6,500 nucleotides of DNA from DAOTTW01 sp034437615 (lineage in GTDB: Bacteria; Chloroflexota; Anaerolineae; Aggregatilineales; Phototrophicaceae), in the NCBI GenBank assembly GCA_034437615.1, contig DAOTTW010000388.1:1-6500 (forward strand), read 5' to 3'. The translations under genes were made by a program, and so were the position numbers. Below, in pieces: positions 1 through 5,460 of the stretch (positions are counted from its first letter, which is position 1; the number at the start of each line of letters is the position of its first letter). Under the pieces are notes generated by a model that was given only the letters and a program-made list of their open reading frames with translations, was not told where the DNA came from and did not search any database.

Positions 1-3
1 TAA

Positions 4-187
4 GTTGCACCGAGCTAAATCCCGCAAAGGGAACTGAAACAGCATAATAGCGTGACAAGCTAATGTGACCGTCTTTGTTGCACCGAGCTAAATCCCGCAG
101 AGGGAACTGAAACCCTATATCGCCAGGCTGCCCACCATCGCCGCCTATTGATTGCACTGAGCTAAATCCCGCAGAGGGAACTGAAAA
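4..187 (+). CRISPR. Trailing end of a CRISPR array (3 repeats, 2 spacers)
   Basis: Three 37-nt repeats lie at 4-40, 77-113 and 151-187, separated by spacers of 36 nt (41-76) and 37 nt (114-150). The repeat begins GTTGCACCGAG and ends GGGAACTGAAAC, with a short TCCC/GGGA stem around a 5-nt loop. Repeats 1 and 2 differ at one base (repeat position 24, A versus G). The third repeat has further changes at its first base (G to A), position 8 (C to T) and last base (C to A). A decayed repeat normally marks the leader-distal end, and the GAAAC 3' end is the usual crRNA sense orientation for many 37-nt type I and type III arrays. The array is therefore read on the plus strand, with its leader and more repeats upstream of the window. 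The three bases before position 4 would be the tail of another spacer. No cas gene is visible, so the subtype cannot be fixed. Confidence 0.93.
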
Positions 188-252
188 GAGATACGTAGCA
201 GAGGCGAAGCAAGCCGTTTAAAGCCCCTATCTATCTGTGTCTGGAATAGTTC

Positions 253-279
253 GGGAGAGGGGTTTGGGGTTTACAGGGG
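253..279 (+). other. Canonical G-quadruplex motif (plus strand)
   Basis: Four G-tracts of 3, 4, 4 and 4 bases lie at 253-255, 259-262, 266-269 and 276-279, separated by loops of 3, 3 and 6 nt. This satisfies the standard G3+N1-7 pattern. The last tract is part of repeat copy A. Whether it folds in vivo cannot be told from sequence. Confidence 0.6.
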
Positions 280-360
280 TAGGTATTTGGTTTTCCGTTG
301 TTCCTGTGCGGCGGACGCGCCATTGCACGTCCTTACAGACCTGTTGTGAGCCGTAGGGAC
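273..360. repeat. Dispersed hairpin repeat, copy A (degenerate)
   Basis: This 88-bp unit aligns without gaps to 458-545, with about nine mismatches. It begins ACAGGGGT, contains TATTTGGTTTTCCGTTGTTC and ends GCCGTAGGGAC. The inverted-repeat part near 314-360 is decayed relative to copy B: the GGACGC...GTCC and CTAC...GTAG arms are only partly complementary. A preceding GGAGAGGGG block (254-262) also occurs before copy B, so the duplicated unit may be longer with small indels. No transposase is present. It looks like a non-autonomous palindromic repeat. Confidence 0.8.
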
Positions 361-390
361 ACCCAACGGGATGTCCGGGGCGGTGCTTGG

Positions 391-446
391 CCCTCACCCC
401 CTCAATCCCCCTCTCCCGACCTCCGCTACGCGGCTAGGAGAGGGGG
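391..446. repeat. C-rich/G-rich inverted repeat with minus-strand G4 motif
   Basis: CCCCCTCTCC at 407-416 is the exact reverse complement of GGAGAGGGGG at 437-446. An inner CCGC/GCGG stem around a TAC loop sits at 423-433. The left part has C-tracts at 391-393, 397-401, 407-411 and 415-417 with loops of 3, 5 and 3 nt, so the minus strand fits the G-quadruplex pattern. The sequence type (CCCTCACCCCC then CTCTCCC) is familiar to me from Chloroflexota intergenic repeats. The G-rich block at 252-269 is a related sequence in the opposite orientation. Confidence 0.7.
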
Positions 447-457
447 AGGCACGCTTC

Positions 458-545
458 ACAGGGGTGGGTATTTGGTTTTCCGTTGTTCCTGTGCGGCGGA
501 CGCAGCAAGCCGCGTCCCTACGGACCTGTTGTGAGCCGTAGGGAC
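458..545. repeat. Dispersed hairpin repeat, copy B, abutting methyltransferase 3' end
   Basis: This is the better preserved direct copy of 273-360. It folds as two adjacent stems: GGACGC (498-503) pairs with GCGTCC (512-517), and CCCTACGG (516-523) pairs with CCGTAGGG (536-543) around a 12-nt loop. The repeat ends six bases from the methyltransferase stop codon at 552-554, so on the minus strand it lies immediately 3' of that gene. It could affect 3' end stability or termination there. No T-run follows, so it is not a classical intrinsic terminator. Confidence 0.8.
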
Positions 546-551
546 GCCACG

Positions 552-1190
552 CTATTTTTGCGCGTGGATTTCGATGAAGATGCCGCTGACTTCCAGGCGT
601 TGTGTGTGCGTCAGCGTCAGGCCGGATCGCTGGATCGTCTTGAGCGTCTTGCGGGCGAGGTCCACAGTGGTAAAGGGGCGGGTGACGGTTGTCACCATGC
701 GTTGAAAGCCGCGCACGAACGCCAGATGCGACGCCTGGTTTTCTATCAGATAGAGCATACCGCCGGGGCGCAGCACACGCTCGACCTCAGCCAGTGCGCG
801 GCGTGGATGTGGGATGCTGCTGAAGACGAACGTGCCTATCACCGCATCAAAGGCATGGGCGGCGAAAGGCATCTGTTGCGCATCCGCCAGCAGTAGCGGG
901 CTGGCCTGCTGATTGCGCCTGGCGGCCTGCCGCAGCATCCCCGCCGCGAAGTCAATGCCGACGATAGCGCTTTGCGGCGGGTGATAGGGCAGGTTTTTGC
1001 CTGTGCCGACGCCGATTTCCAGCACGCGGCCCGCCCCTAGCTGCCCGAAGAGGCGCTGCCGCCACGCAGCATACAGCGTGCGCTCCCAGAACCATTCTTG
1101 CGCGTCGTACAGCCCTGCTTGCCATGAGAAGGCGTTGGCCACTCGTCGCGTTCGCTGTGATGGGTCGTTGTCGTTGTGTGGATTGGCCAT
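552..1190 (-). CDS. Class I SAM-dependent methyltransferase
   Basis: The 212-residue protein is a complete class I (Rossmann-fold) methyltransferase of the Methyltransf_11 / UbiE-like type. SAM-binding motif I, VLEIGVGTGKN, is at residues 56-66. VGIDFAAGML (77-86) carries the acidic residue expected to contact the SAM ribose. ADAQQMPF is at 102-109 and VLRPGGMLYLIEN at 139-151. The GVGTGKNLPYHP stretch recalls bacterial phosphatidylethanolamine N-methyltransferase-like and METTL7-like enzymes, so a lipid or small-molecule substrate is possible; the true substrate is unknown. No signal peptide or clear membrane span is seen, so it is probably cytoplasmic. The ATG at 1188-1190 gives a normal length; only a weak, distant GGGGAAGG stretch precedes it. 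It follows the glycosyltransferase gene by 56 bp on the same strand and is likely co-transcribed. A hairpin repeat directly follows its stop codon. Confidence 0.9.
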   Translation of the reverse strand: MANPHNDNDPSQRTRRVANAFSWQAGLYDAQEWFWERTLYAAWRQRLFGQLGAGRVLEIGVGTGKNLPYHPPQSAIVGIDFAAGMLRQAARRNQQASPLLLADAQQMPFAAHAFDAVIGTFVFSSIPHPRRALAEVERVLRPGGMLYLIENQASHLAFVRGFQRMVTTVTRPFTTVDLARKTLKTIQRSGLTLTHTQRLEVSGIFIEIHAQK

Positions 1191-1246
1191 AGGATGTAAT
1201 TTGCCTTCCCCGTAACTGCTTAGCCCTCACCGTCTATGCCCTAAGA

Positions 1247-2128
1247 TCAGCGGCGCAGGTCCTCCACCAGCACGCGCAAGGCCCACAGGATGATCCCCAC
1301 AAACATGAAGAACGTCCCCAGCAGCAAAAACAGCACGGTCAACAGGCCGGTGCCCACCGCTAGCGTCTGTGAGACGTTGTAGCTATGCACGACCAGCGCC
1401 CCGAAGACAACGCCCAGCAGCAAGCACAGCGTGCCCGGTATGGCGAAGAAGAACAGCGGGCGATGCTTGACGACCAGATGCAGCACACCCTCCAGGACGT
1501 TCAGGCCGTGCTTGACAAGTGGGCGCTTGGGCTTGTCGTTATAACGAATGATAATCGGCACTTCGACCACCTTCAGCGTGTGGCGACGTGCCAGAAATTG
1601 CTGCTCGCTCTCCACCGAGAAGCTGCGCGAACTGAAGTCGAGTTCGCGCAGCGCACGCGGCGAAAACGCCCGATAGCCACTCTGCGAATCCGACACAGAA
1701 ATGCCCGATAGCACACTAGTCATCAGGTTAAAGCCTAAGTGACCGATCACCCGCGCCGTCGGCACCTGGCTATCATGCTGCAAATAGCGTGAGCCAATCA
1801 CGATGTCGGCATCCCCGGCCAGCACAGGCGCGGCCACCTGCTCTAGCTGCTCCGGCAAGTGCTGCCAGTCGCCATCCAGCGTCACGACGGCATCGGGCGC
1901 GTGCTCACGGGCGGCCCTGAAGGCGGTATTGAGCGCGACGCCCTTGCCCATGTTCGTCTCGTGCACGCAGACCTGTGCGCCGGCGGCTGCGGCCAGTTGG
2001 CGCGTGCCATCGGCTGAGCCATCATCCACGACGATGACCGTATCGACGTACTGGCGCGTTTTCAGCACGACGCTACCGATGAAGCGTTCTTCGTTATGTG
2101 CGGGGATGACGACGACAATTTTGGGCAT
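1247..2128 (-). CDS. Family 2 glycosyltransferase, dolichol/polyprenol-phosphate type, with C-terminal membrane segments
   Basis: This 293-residue protein is a GT-A fold family 2 glycosyltransferase. VVIPAHNEE (residues 6-14) and VVDDGSADGT (33-42) form the nucleotide-sugar site. LDGDWQH (84-90) supplies the DxD metal site; a Trp occupies the position often held by Gly or Leu in DxDxQH motifs. IGSRYL (111-116) and SGYRAF (150-155) are typical of dolichyl/polyprenyl-phosphate mannosyl- and glucosyltransferases. Two hydrophobic segments near 224-247 and 257-286 should anchor it in the membrane, with the catalytic domain in the cytoplasm. The likely reaction is transfer of a hexose from a nucleotide sugar to polyprenyl phosphate, feeding envelope glycan or glycoprotein assembly; donor and acceptor are not determinable. 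The start at 2126-2128 is fixed by the N-terminal VVIPAHNEE strand, although no good Shine-Dalgarno sequence precedes it. It lies 44 bp after the YbjQ-like gene. Confidence 0.93.
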   Translation of the reverse strand: MPKIVVVIPAHNEERFIGSVVLKTRQYVDTVIVVDDGSADGTRQLAAAAGAQVCVHETNMGKGVALNTAFRAAREHAPDAVVTLDGDWQHLPEQLEQVAAPVLAGDADIVIGSRYLQHDSQVPTARVIGHLGFNLMTSVLSGISVSDSQSGYRAFSPRALRELDFSSRSFSVESEQQFLARRHTLKVVEVPIIIRYNDKPKRPLVKHGLNVLEGVLHLVVKHRPLFFFAIPGTLCLLLGVVFGALVVHSYNVSQTLAVGTGLLTVLFLLLGTFFMFVGIILWALRVLVEDLRR

Positions 2129-2172
2129 GGGTTTTTAGCATTTCAGCGGGTCAGCGCGTCGGCCCACAAAAA

Positions 2173-2517
2173 CTACTCTGTGATGATGGCGGTGCCTGCG
2201 GCGGTGACCATCAACATGCCGCCGTTCTGCCCCAGCGTTTCGTAATCCAGGTCCACGCCGATAATGGCGTTCGCGCCCAGCGCTTCAGCGGCCTGGCTCA
2301 TCTCGTCCATTGCGATTTGCTTGGCTTTGCGCAGTTCGGACTCATAGGCTGCGGAGCGCCCGCCGACGACATCGCGGATGCCTGCGAAGAAATCCTTGAA
2401 GATGTTCGCGCCCATAATGGCCTCGCCGCTGACGATGCCGAGATACTGCTTGATCTTACGACCCTCTAGCGTGTTGGTCGTGGTGACGATCATGCGCGGT
2501 TCGCCCTGATATTGCAT
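2173..2517 (-). CDS. YbjQ/UPF0145 (heavy-metal-binding domain) family protein
   Basis: The 114-residue protein matches the YbjQ family (UPF0145, formerly DUF74) along its whole length. Recognisable blocks are TTTNTLEG near the N-terminus, GEAIMGANIFKDFFAGIRD, VGGRSAAYESELRKA, ALGANAIIGVDLDYE and the C-terminal GQNGGMLMVTAAGTA. Family members are about 107 residues, form small oligomers and are labelled putative heavy-metal-binding; their physiological role is unsettled. The open frame extends upstream to 2643, but the ATG at 2515-2517 is chosen because AGGAGG sits 7 nt before it and the family homology starts just after it. An internal ATG at residue 9 is a less likely alternative. It is the first gene of the minus-strand group and has a candidate -10 box about 47 bp upstream of the start codon. 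Confidence 0.93.
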   Translation of the reverse strand: MQYQGEPRMIVTTTNTLEGRKIKQYLGIVSGEAIMGANIFKDFFAGIRDVVGGRSAAYESELRKAKQIAMDEMSQAAEALGANAIIGVDLDYETLGQNGGMLMVTAAGTAIITE

Positions 2518-2524
2518 GGTTTTG

Positions 2525-2530
2525 CCTCCT
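2525..2530 (-). promoter_or_regulatory. Strong Shine-Dalgarno for the YbjQ-like gene
   Basis: The minus strand reads AGGAGG here, 7 nt upstream of the ATG at 2515-2517. This decides the start codon in favour of a 114-residue product over the 156-residue open frame. Confidence 0.85.
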
Positions 2531-2563
2531 GTGGATGTGATTATCGTGTGCACAGTACGCAGG

Positions 2564-2569
2564 ATTATA
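2564..2569 (-). promoter_or_regulatory. Candidate -10 box for the minus-strand gene group
   Basis: The minus strand reads a consensus TATAAT, which would place transcription start near 2557 and leave a leader of about 40 nt containing the AGGAGG site. No convincing -35 hexamer is found 16-18 nt upstream, so this rests on the -10 match and its position. Confidence 0.4.
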
Positions 2570-2689
2570 GCGCCGGGTTGTGGGGATGGTAGGGTTGTGT
2601 GTGCGTGGGTGCTTGTGCTTAATCCTTCCTGTTTGCCCATCACACTATCTCAGGGCTAGTACCACGTTTTCTTGTGGTGCTGCGTGCAT

Positions 2690-2695
2690 TACAAT
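2690..2695 (+). promoter_or_regulatory. Candidate -10 box for the VWA gene
   Basis: TACAAT lies 128 bp before the start codon at 2823. A TTTTCT at 2667-2672 gives a 17-bp spacer but is a poor -35 match. If used, transcription would begin near 2702, putting the octamer repeat array inside the 5' leader of the mRNA. A small inverted repeat, ACCAC (2661-2665) / GTGGT (2674-2678), overlaps the -35 area. Confidence 0.35.
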
Positions 2696-2731
2696 AGCGG
2701 TCATAAACGACAGCAGCAAACACACATACGC

Positions 2732-2798
2732 AAGTACACGAGTACACAAGTACACGAGTACGCAAGTACGCAAGTACACAAGTACGCAAGTACACAAG
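2732..2798 (+). repeat. 8-bp tandem repeat array (RAGTACRC, about 8.4 copies)
   Basis: Eight perfectly phased octamers run from 2732 to 2795, followed by a partial AAG. All match RAGTACRC: only the first base (A/G) and seventh base (A/G) vary. The preceding 2724-2731 (ACATACGC) is a decayed ninth unit. A 16-bp higher-order period is visible: 2764-2779 and 2780-2795 are identical, and 2732-2747 and 2748-2763 differ at one base. Each unit contains the palindrome GTAC. The array ends 24 bp before the VWA start codon and 5 bp before its probable ribosome-binding site. It contains no stop codon in any plus-strand frame, but a stop at 2814-2816 in the VWA frame keeps it outside that protein. Confidence 0.95.
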
Positions 2799-2822
2799 AG
2801 CATAAAGGAAATGTAACCACCT

Positions 2823-4733
2823 ATGACACGCAAAAGCCCACGCCCCGGCTCCGCAGAAGGTAACCCATTCGCGCTGCTAGCCGGGACCTTGCTGACCCTG
2901 TTCGGCTGTGGCCTCTTCTTTATCGCCACTGATTTCTTCGAGTATGCGCCCCAATTCGGGCAGCCACCCGCCACAGCACGCCCGACTGTCGTGCCAAGCA
3001 AACTGTTTTCCGATCCGGTGAACAGCGCCGACTGCGCCGCCGATACAGACGCGAACCCGCTTGTGGCCGTCAATCTGATCTTCGCGCTGGACCCGCAGCA
3101 GGATTACATGACGCCCGCAATCGACCGCTTCAACAGCGCCTATGCACAGGGTATCGACCCGCTGACGGGCGACGAACTGACCGACGACGCCATGCGCATC
3201 TGCGTTACGGGGCGGCTTGGTTCATCCAGCGCCACCACCGAAGCGCTAGCCCGCACGCAGTTACTCGGTAACCCCAACAATCTGAATGTGCTGCCGACGA
3301 TGTTCGCGCCTTCCGCAAGTACGTGGCTGACGCTGGCCAACTTTCTCGGCGGCGTAGAGATTTTCGCGCAGGACGCTATTCAGCCCGTCGCGCTGACGCC
3401 GCTTGTAATCGCCATGTGGGAAAGCCGCCTACAAGCCATCGAAGCCACGACCAACAGCAGCGCTGTAGGCTGGGCGGATGTGCTGGACGTGTTCAACAGC
3501 GCAGACGGCTGGGCCGATTACGGCATCCCGGATGGTCGGCGGGCGGTCTATTACGGCTACACGGACCCGCGCAGCAGTTCAAGCGGGCTATCGGCGCTCA
3601 TCAGCGAATTCTATGCGGCGGCGCGTGCGGCGGGGGAACTGGACGCAGGCCAACGCACACTGACGCTGGAGATGGTCAACAACAGCGACGTGCGGGCCGG
3701 TGTGCGTGAGATCGAAACGCTCGTGCGCCACTATGCGCCGCGCACCGACACCTATCTGGATTACATCGCGCAAGGGCCGGCGTATCTGGATATGGTCGCG
3801 CTGGAAGAGATCGACCTGCTGTACCTGAACGGCGCGTTCGCTGACGAGGGCTTCGCATCACCGTATACGCCGCCGGAGCCTCTCGTCGCCCTATATCCAC
3901 AAGAAGGCACCATCTGGCATGAGCGCCCCGTCGCTATCTTAGGCACGGACTGGGTAACGGACGAACAGCGCGAGGCGTCGCGGGTCTTTCAGCAGTATTT
4001 GCTGACGCCGCAGATACAGGAGACCGTCGCGCAGCGCGGCTTCCGGCCTGCGAACGCGGCGGTTGCTGTGGCCTATCCGCTGGTGCCCGAATTTGGCGTA
4101 CAACCCACAGTCAACGCGCCCATGCTGGAGATACCCGATCTCGAAGCGCTGGTCGCCATCCAACAAAGCTGGCCGCTGGTGAAAAAGCAGGCCGATGTGT
4201 ATTTGCTGTTTGACGTGAGCAGCAGCATGAACGACAACGACAAGTTAGCGCAAGCACAGGCCGCCGCTGCTGCCTTCGTGGAGGAGATGGACGCGGATAA
4301 TCGCGTCGGGCTGGTGACGTTTGCGGGCGAGGTCGAGGTGGTCGCGCCGCTGGGCCTGCTGGGAAGCAACCAGGCCGACCTCATCAGCGCGATTAACGGC
4401 CTACGTGCTAATGGCGACACAGAACTGTATATCGCTGTGCGCGAGACCGTGCAGCGCTTGCAGGCTAGCGACCCCGACAGAATCCGTGCTGTGGTGTTGC
4501 TGAGCAGTGGCGAGGACACGGGCGAGCAGGGTTTTTCGATCAACGACGCGCTGCAAGCCATCCGCGAGACGCAGGATTCACAGAATCCGGTGATCGTGGT
4601 GCCGCTAGCGTATGGAGATAACGCCGACATCAGCGCCCTGGGCGACATCGCCCGCACCAGCGCCACCCGCGTACAATCCAGCGCTCCGGGCGACATTGAC
4701 GACGTGCTGGACGCCATCCGGCAGTATTTCTAA
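2823..4733 (+). CDS. Membrane-anchored substrate-binding-like and VWA domain protein
   Basis: This 636-residue protein has three parts. A basic N-terminus leads into a hydrophobic stretch at about residues 16-36, a signal anchor or signal peptide; an LFGC at 26-29 is a weak lipobox. Residues about 80-415 resemble a type 2 periplasmic solute-binding protein. A VWA domain covers about 457-636. Its MIDAS motif DVSSS is at 464-468 and the Thr of NGDTELY at 533, but the usual third Asp (LLSDGED or LLTDGED) is Ser562 in LLSSGED. The family is known in Chloroflexota and Actinobacteria as substrate-binding plus VWA domain proteins; the role is unclear, with ligand- or metal-dependent protein interaction outside the membrane inferred. 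The start ATG follows an in-frame TAA at 2814-2816, and AAAGGA lies 13 nt upstream. No ABC transporter permease or ATPase is adjacent. A histidine phosphatase gene follows after 53 bp. Confidence 0.92.
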   Translation: MTRKSPRPGSAEGNPFALLAGTLLTLFGCGLFFIATDFFEYAPQFGQPPATARPTVVPSKLFSDPVNSADCAADTDANPLVAVNLIFALDPQQDYMTPAIDRFNSAYAQGIDPLTGDELTDDAMRICVTGRLGSSSATTEALARTQLLGNPNNLNVLPTMFAPSASTWLTLANFLGGVEIFAQDAIQPVALTPLVIAMWESRLQAIEATTNSSAVGWADVLDVFNSADGWADYGIPDGRRAVYYGYTDPRSSSSGLSALISEFYAAARAAGELDAGQRTLTLEMVNNSDVRAGVREIETLVRHYAPRTDTYLDYIAQGPAYLDMVALEEIDLLYLNGAFADEGFASPYTPPEPLVALYPQEGTIWHERPVAILGTDWVTDEQREASRVFQQYLLTPQIQETVAQRGFRPANAAVAVAYPLVPEFGVQPTVNAPMLEIPDLEALVAIQQSWPLVKKQADVYLLFDVSSSMNDNDKLAQAQAAAAAFVEEMDADNRVGLVTFAGEVEVVAPLGLLGSNQADLISAINGLRANGDTELYIAVRETVQRLQASDPDRIRAVVLLSSGEDTGEQGFSINDALQAIRETQDSQNPVIVVPLAYGDNADISALGDIARTSATRVQSSAPGDIDDVLDAIRQYF

Positions 4734-4786
4734 CGGGTAGCGGGCAAGGGGTCTGGTACAGACAGACACAGAGACAACGGAGCACA

Positions 4787-5446
4787 ATGCACATGACAGA
4801 ACGACGCTTATATTTAGTCCGGCATGGCCAGCGCATCGACACCGTAGACAAGAACTGGCACACACCCGGCACCGACCCGCACGACCCCTATCTATCCGAC
4901 CGGGGGCACTGGCAAGCGGCACGGCTGGCCGAACGGCTGCGGGATGAACCGATTGACGTGATGCTGGCATCACCCTACACGCGCACCCTACAAACGGCGC
5001 AGCACATCGCCAGCGCGCTGGATTTGCCCTTCTTCATCGAGGCTGGCGTGGGCGAATGGCAGGCGAAAAACCTGATGCAGCAGCCGCCGGAGCTTGGCGA
5101 CCTGGCCGAGCGGGCAGCACACTACAGCTACGCCAACCTGACGCACGCAGCGCTGCATCAGCCCACATACCCGGAGAGCAAGCAGGATGTCGAGATGCGC
5201 TATGCACAGACAATCCGCGATCTGCTGGCGCTCTACCCCGGCAATCTGCTGCTTGTGGCGCATGGCAAGCTGGTTACAGCCGGTGCAGCAGCCCTGAGCG
5301 GGCAAGCAGAGTATAAGATGCGCTATGGGGTGGCTGGCCTGACGTTGCTCACGCGGCCCACAGACGCCGCCGAGGACGCGAAATGGCACCTGGCGATCAA
5401 CGGCGATACGCAACACCTGGAGGGGCAACACGCAACGCTGGTGTAA
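4787..5446 (+). CDS. Histidine phosphatase family protein (phosphoglycerate mutase-like, Sts/UBASH3-like)
   Basis: The 219-residue protein has the full catalytic set of histidine phosphatases. The LVRHG motif (residues 10-14) contains the nucleophile His13 with Arg12. SPYTRTLQTA (62-71) provides a phosphate-binding Arg66, Glu90 lies in GVGEW as likely acid, and LLVAHG (155-160) contributes the second His159. RHGQRIDTVDKNW followed by PYLSDRGHWQAA resembles the UBASH3/Sts-1 and related fungal/bacterial branch more than the glycolytic mutase. A phosphomonoesterase of unknown substrate is the best call. No signal peptide is present, so it is cytoplasmic. Two starts are possible: ATG at 4787 (4 nt after GGAG at 4779-4782) or ATG at 4793 (10 nt after it); the difference is two residues. 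It follows the VWA gene by 53 bp and is probably co-transcribed with it. A three-hairpin repeat begins 14 bp after its stop. Confidence 0.93.
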   Translation: MHMTERRLYLVRHGQRIDTVDKNWHTPGTDPHDPYLSDRGHWQAARLAERLRDEPIDVMLASPYTRTLQTAQHIASALDLPFFIEAGVGEWQAKNLMQQPPELGDLAERAAHYSYANLTHAALHQPTYPESKQDVEMRYAQTIRDLLALYPGNLLLVAHGKLVTAGAAALSGQAEYKMRYGVAGLTLLTRPTDAAEDAKWHLAINGDTQHLEGQHATLV

Positions 5447-5460
5447 CCCGCAGCAGATGG

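Larger units (their letters stand above)
188..551. other. Repeat-rich non-coding region between CRISPR array and methyltransferase
   Basis: This 364-bp stretch separates the array end from the stop codon of the minus-strand methyltransferase. I see no credible gene: short open frames at 298-534 and 483-896 both begin inside duplicated repeat sequence and lack recognisable protein features. It holds two direct copies of an 88-bp element, a C-rich/G-rich inverted repeat (407-446), and two G-tract clusters in opposite orientation. Nothing distinct is seen in 188-250. It looks like a site where dispersed repeats accumulated next to the array. Confidence 0.8.

Noticed and set aside
1..551. cas genes or an anti-CRISPR gene beside the array.
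   Set aside because: No open frame between the array and the methyltransferase gene shows Cas motifs or a credible start; the area is repeat sequence.
483..896. A 137-codon plus-strand open frame overlapping the methyltransferase 3' part.
   Set aside because: It starts inside the dispersed repeat and runs antisense to conserved methyltransferase motifs; no family features.
552..2517. The YbjQ, glycosyltransferase and methyltransferase genes as a new defence or biosynthetic system.
   Set aside because: Spacing allows co-transcription, but all three are common families and nothing in the sequence ties them to one pathway.
2518..2643. N-terminal extension of the YbjQ-like protein to 156 residues.
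   Set aside because: The extension lies upstream of an AGGAGG/ATG pair, contains the candidate promoter, and is not part of the family domain.
2672..2695. A TTGTGG / TACAAT promoter pair.
   Set aside because: The spacer is only 12 bp, too short for a sigma-70 type promoter; only the -10 candidate was kept, at low confidence.
2645..3073. A minus-strand open frame reading the octamer array as a periodic Cys/Val/Leu/Tyr peptide, plus two short plus-strand frames reading it as Tyr-Thr-Ser-Thr-Gln-Val-His repeats.
   Set aside because: An 8-bp repeat without stops is open in several frames and gives 8-residue periodicity automatically. The frames have no good ribosome-binding site or homology, and one overlaps the VWA coding region.
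4073..4717. A 214-codon open frame on the minus strand inside the VWA gene.
   Set aside because: It is entirely antisense to a well supported domain, is Ser/Ala/Thr-rich low-complexity sequence as expected from the complement of GC-rich codons, and has no recognisable motif.
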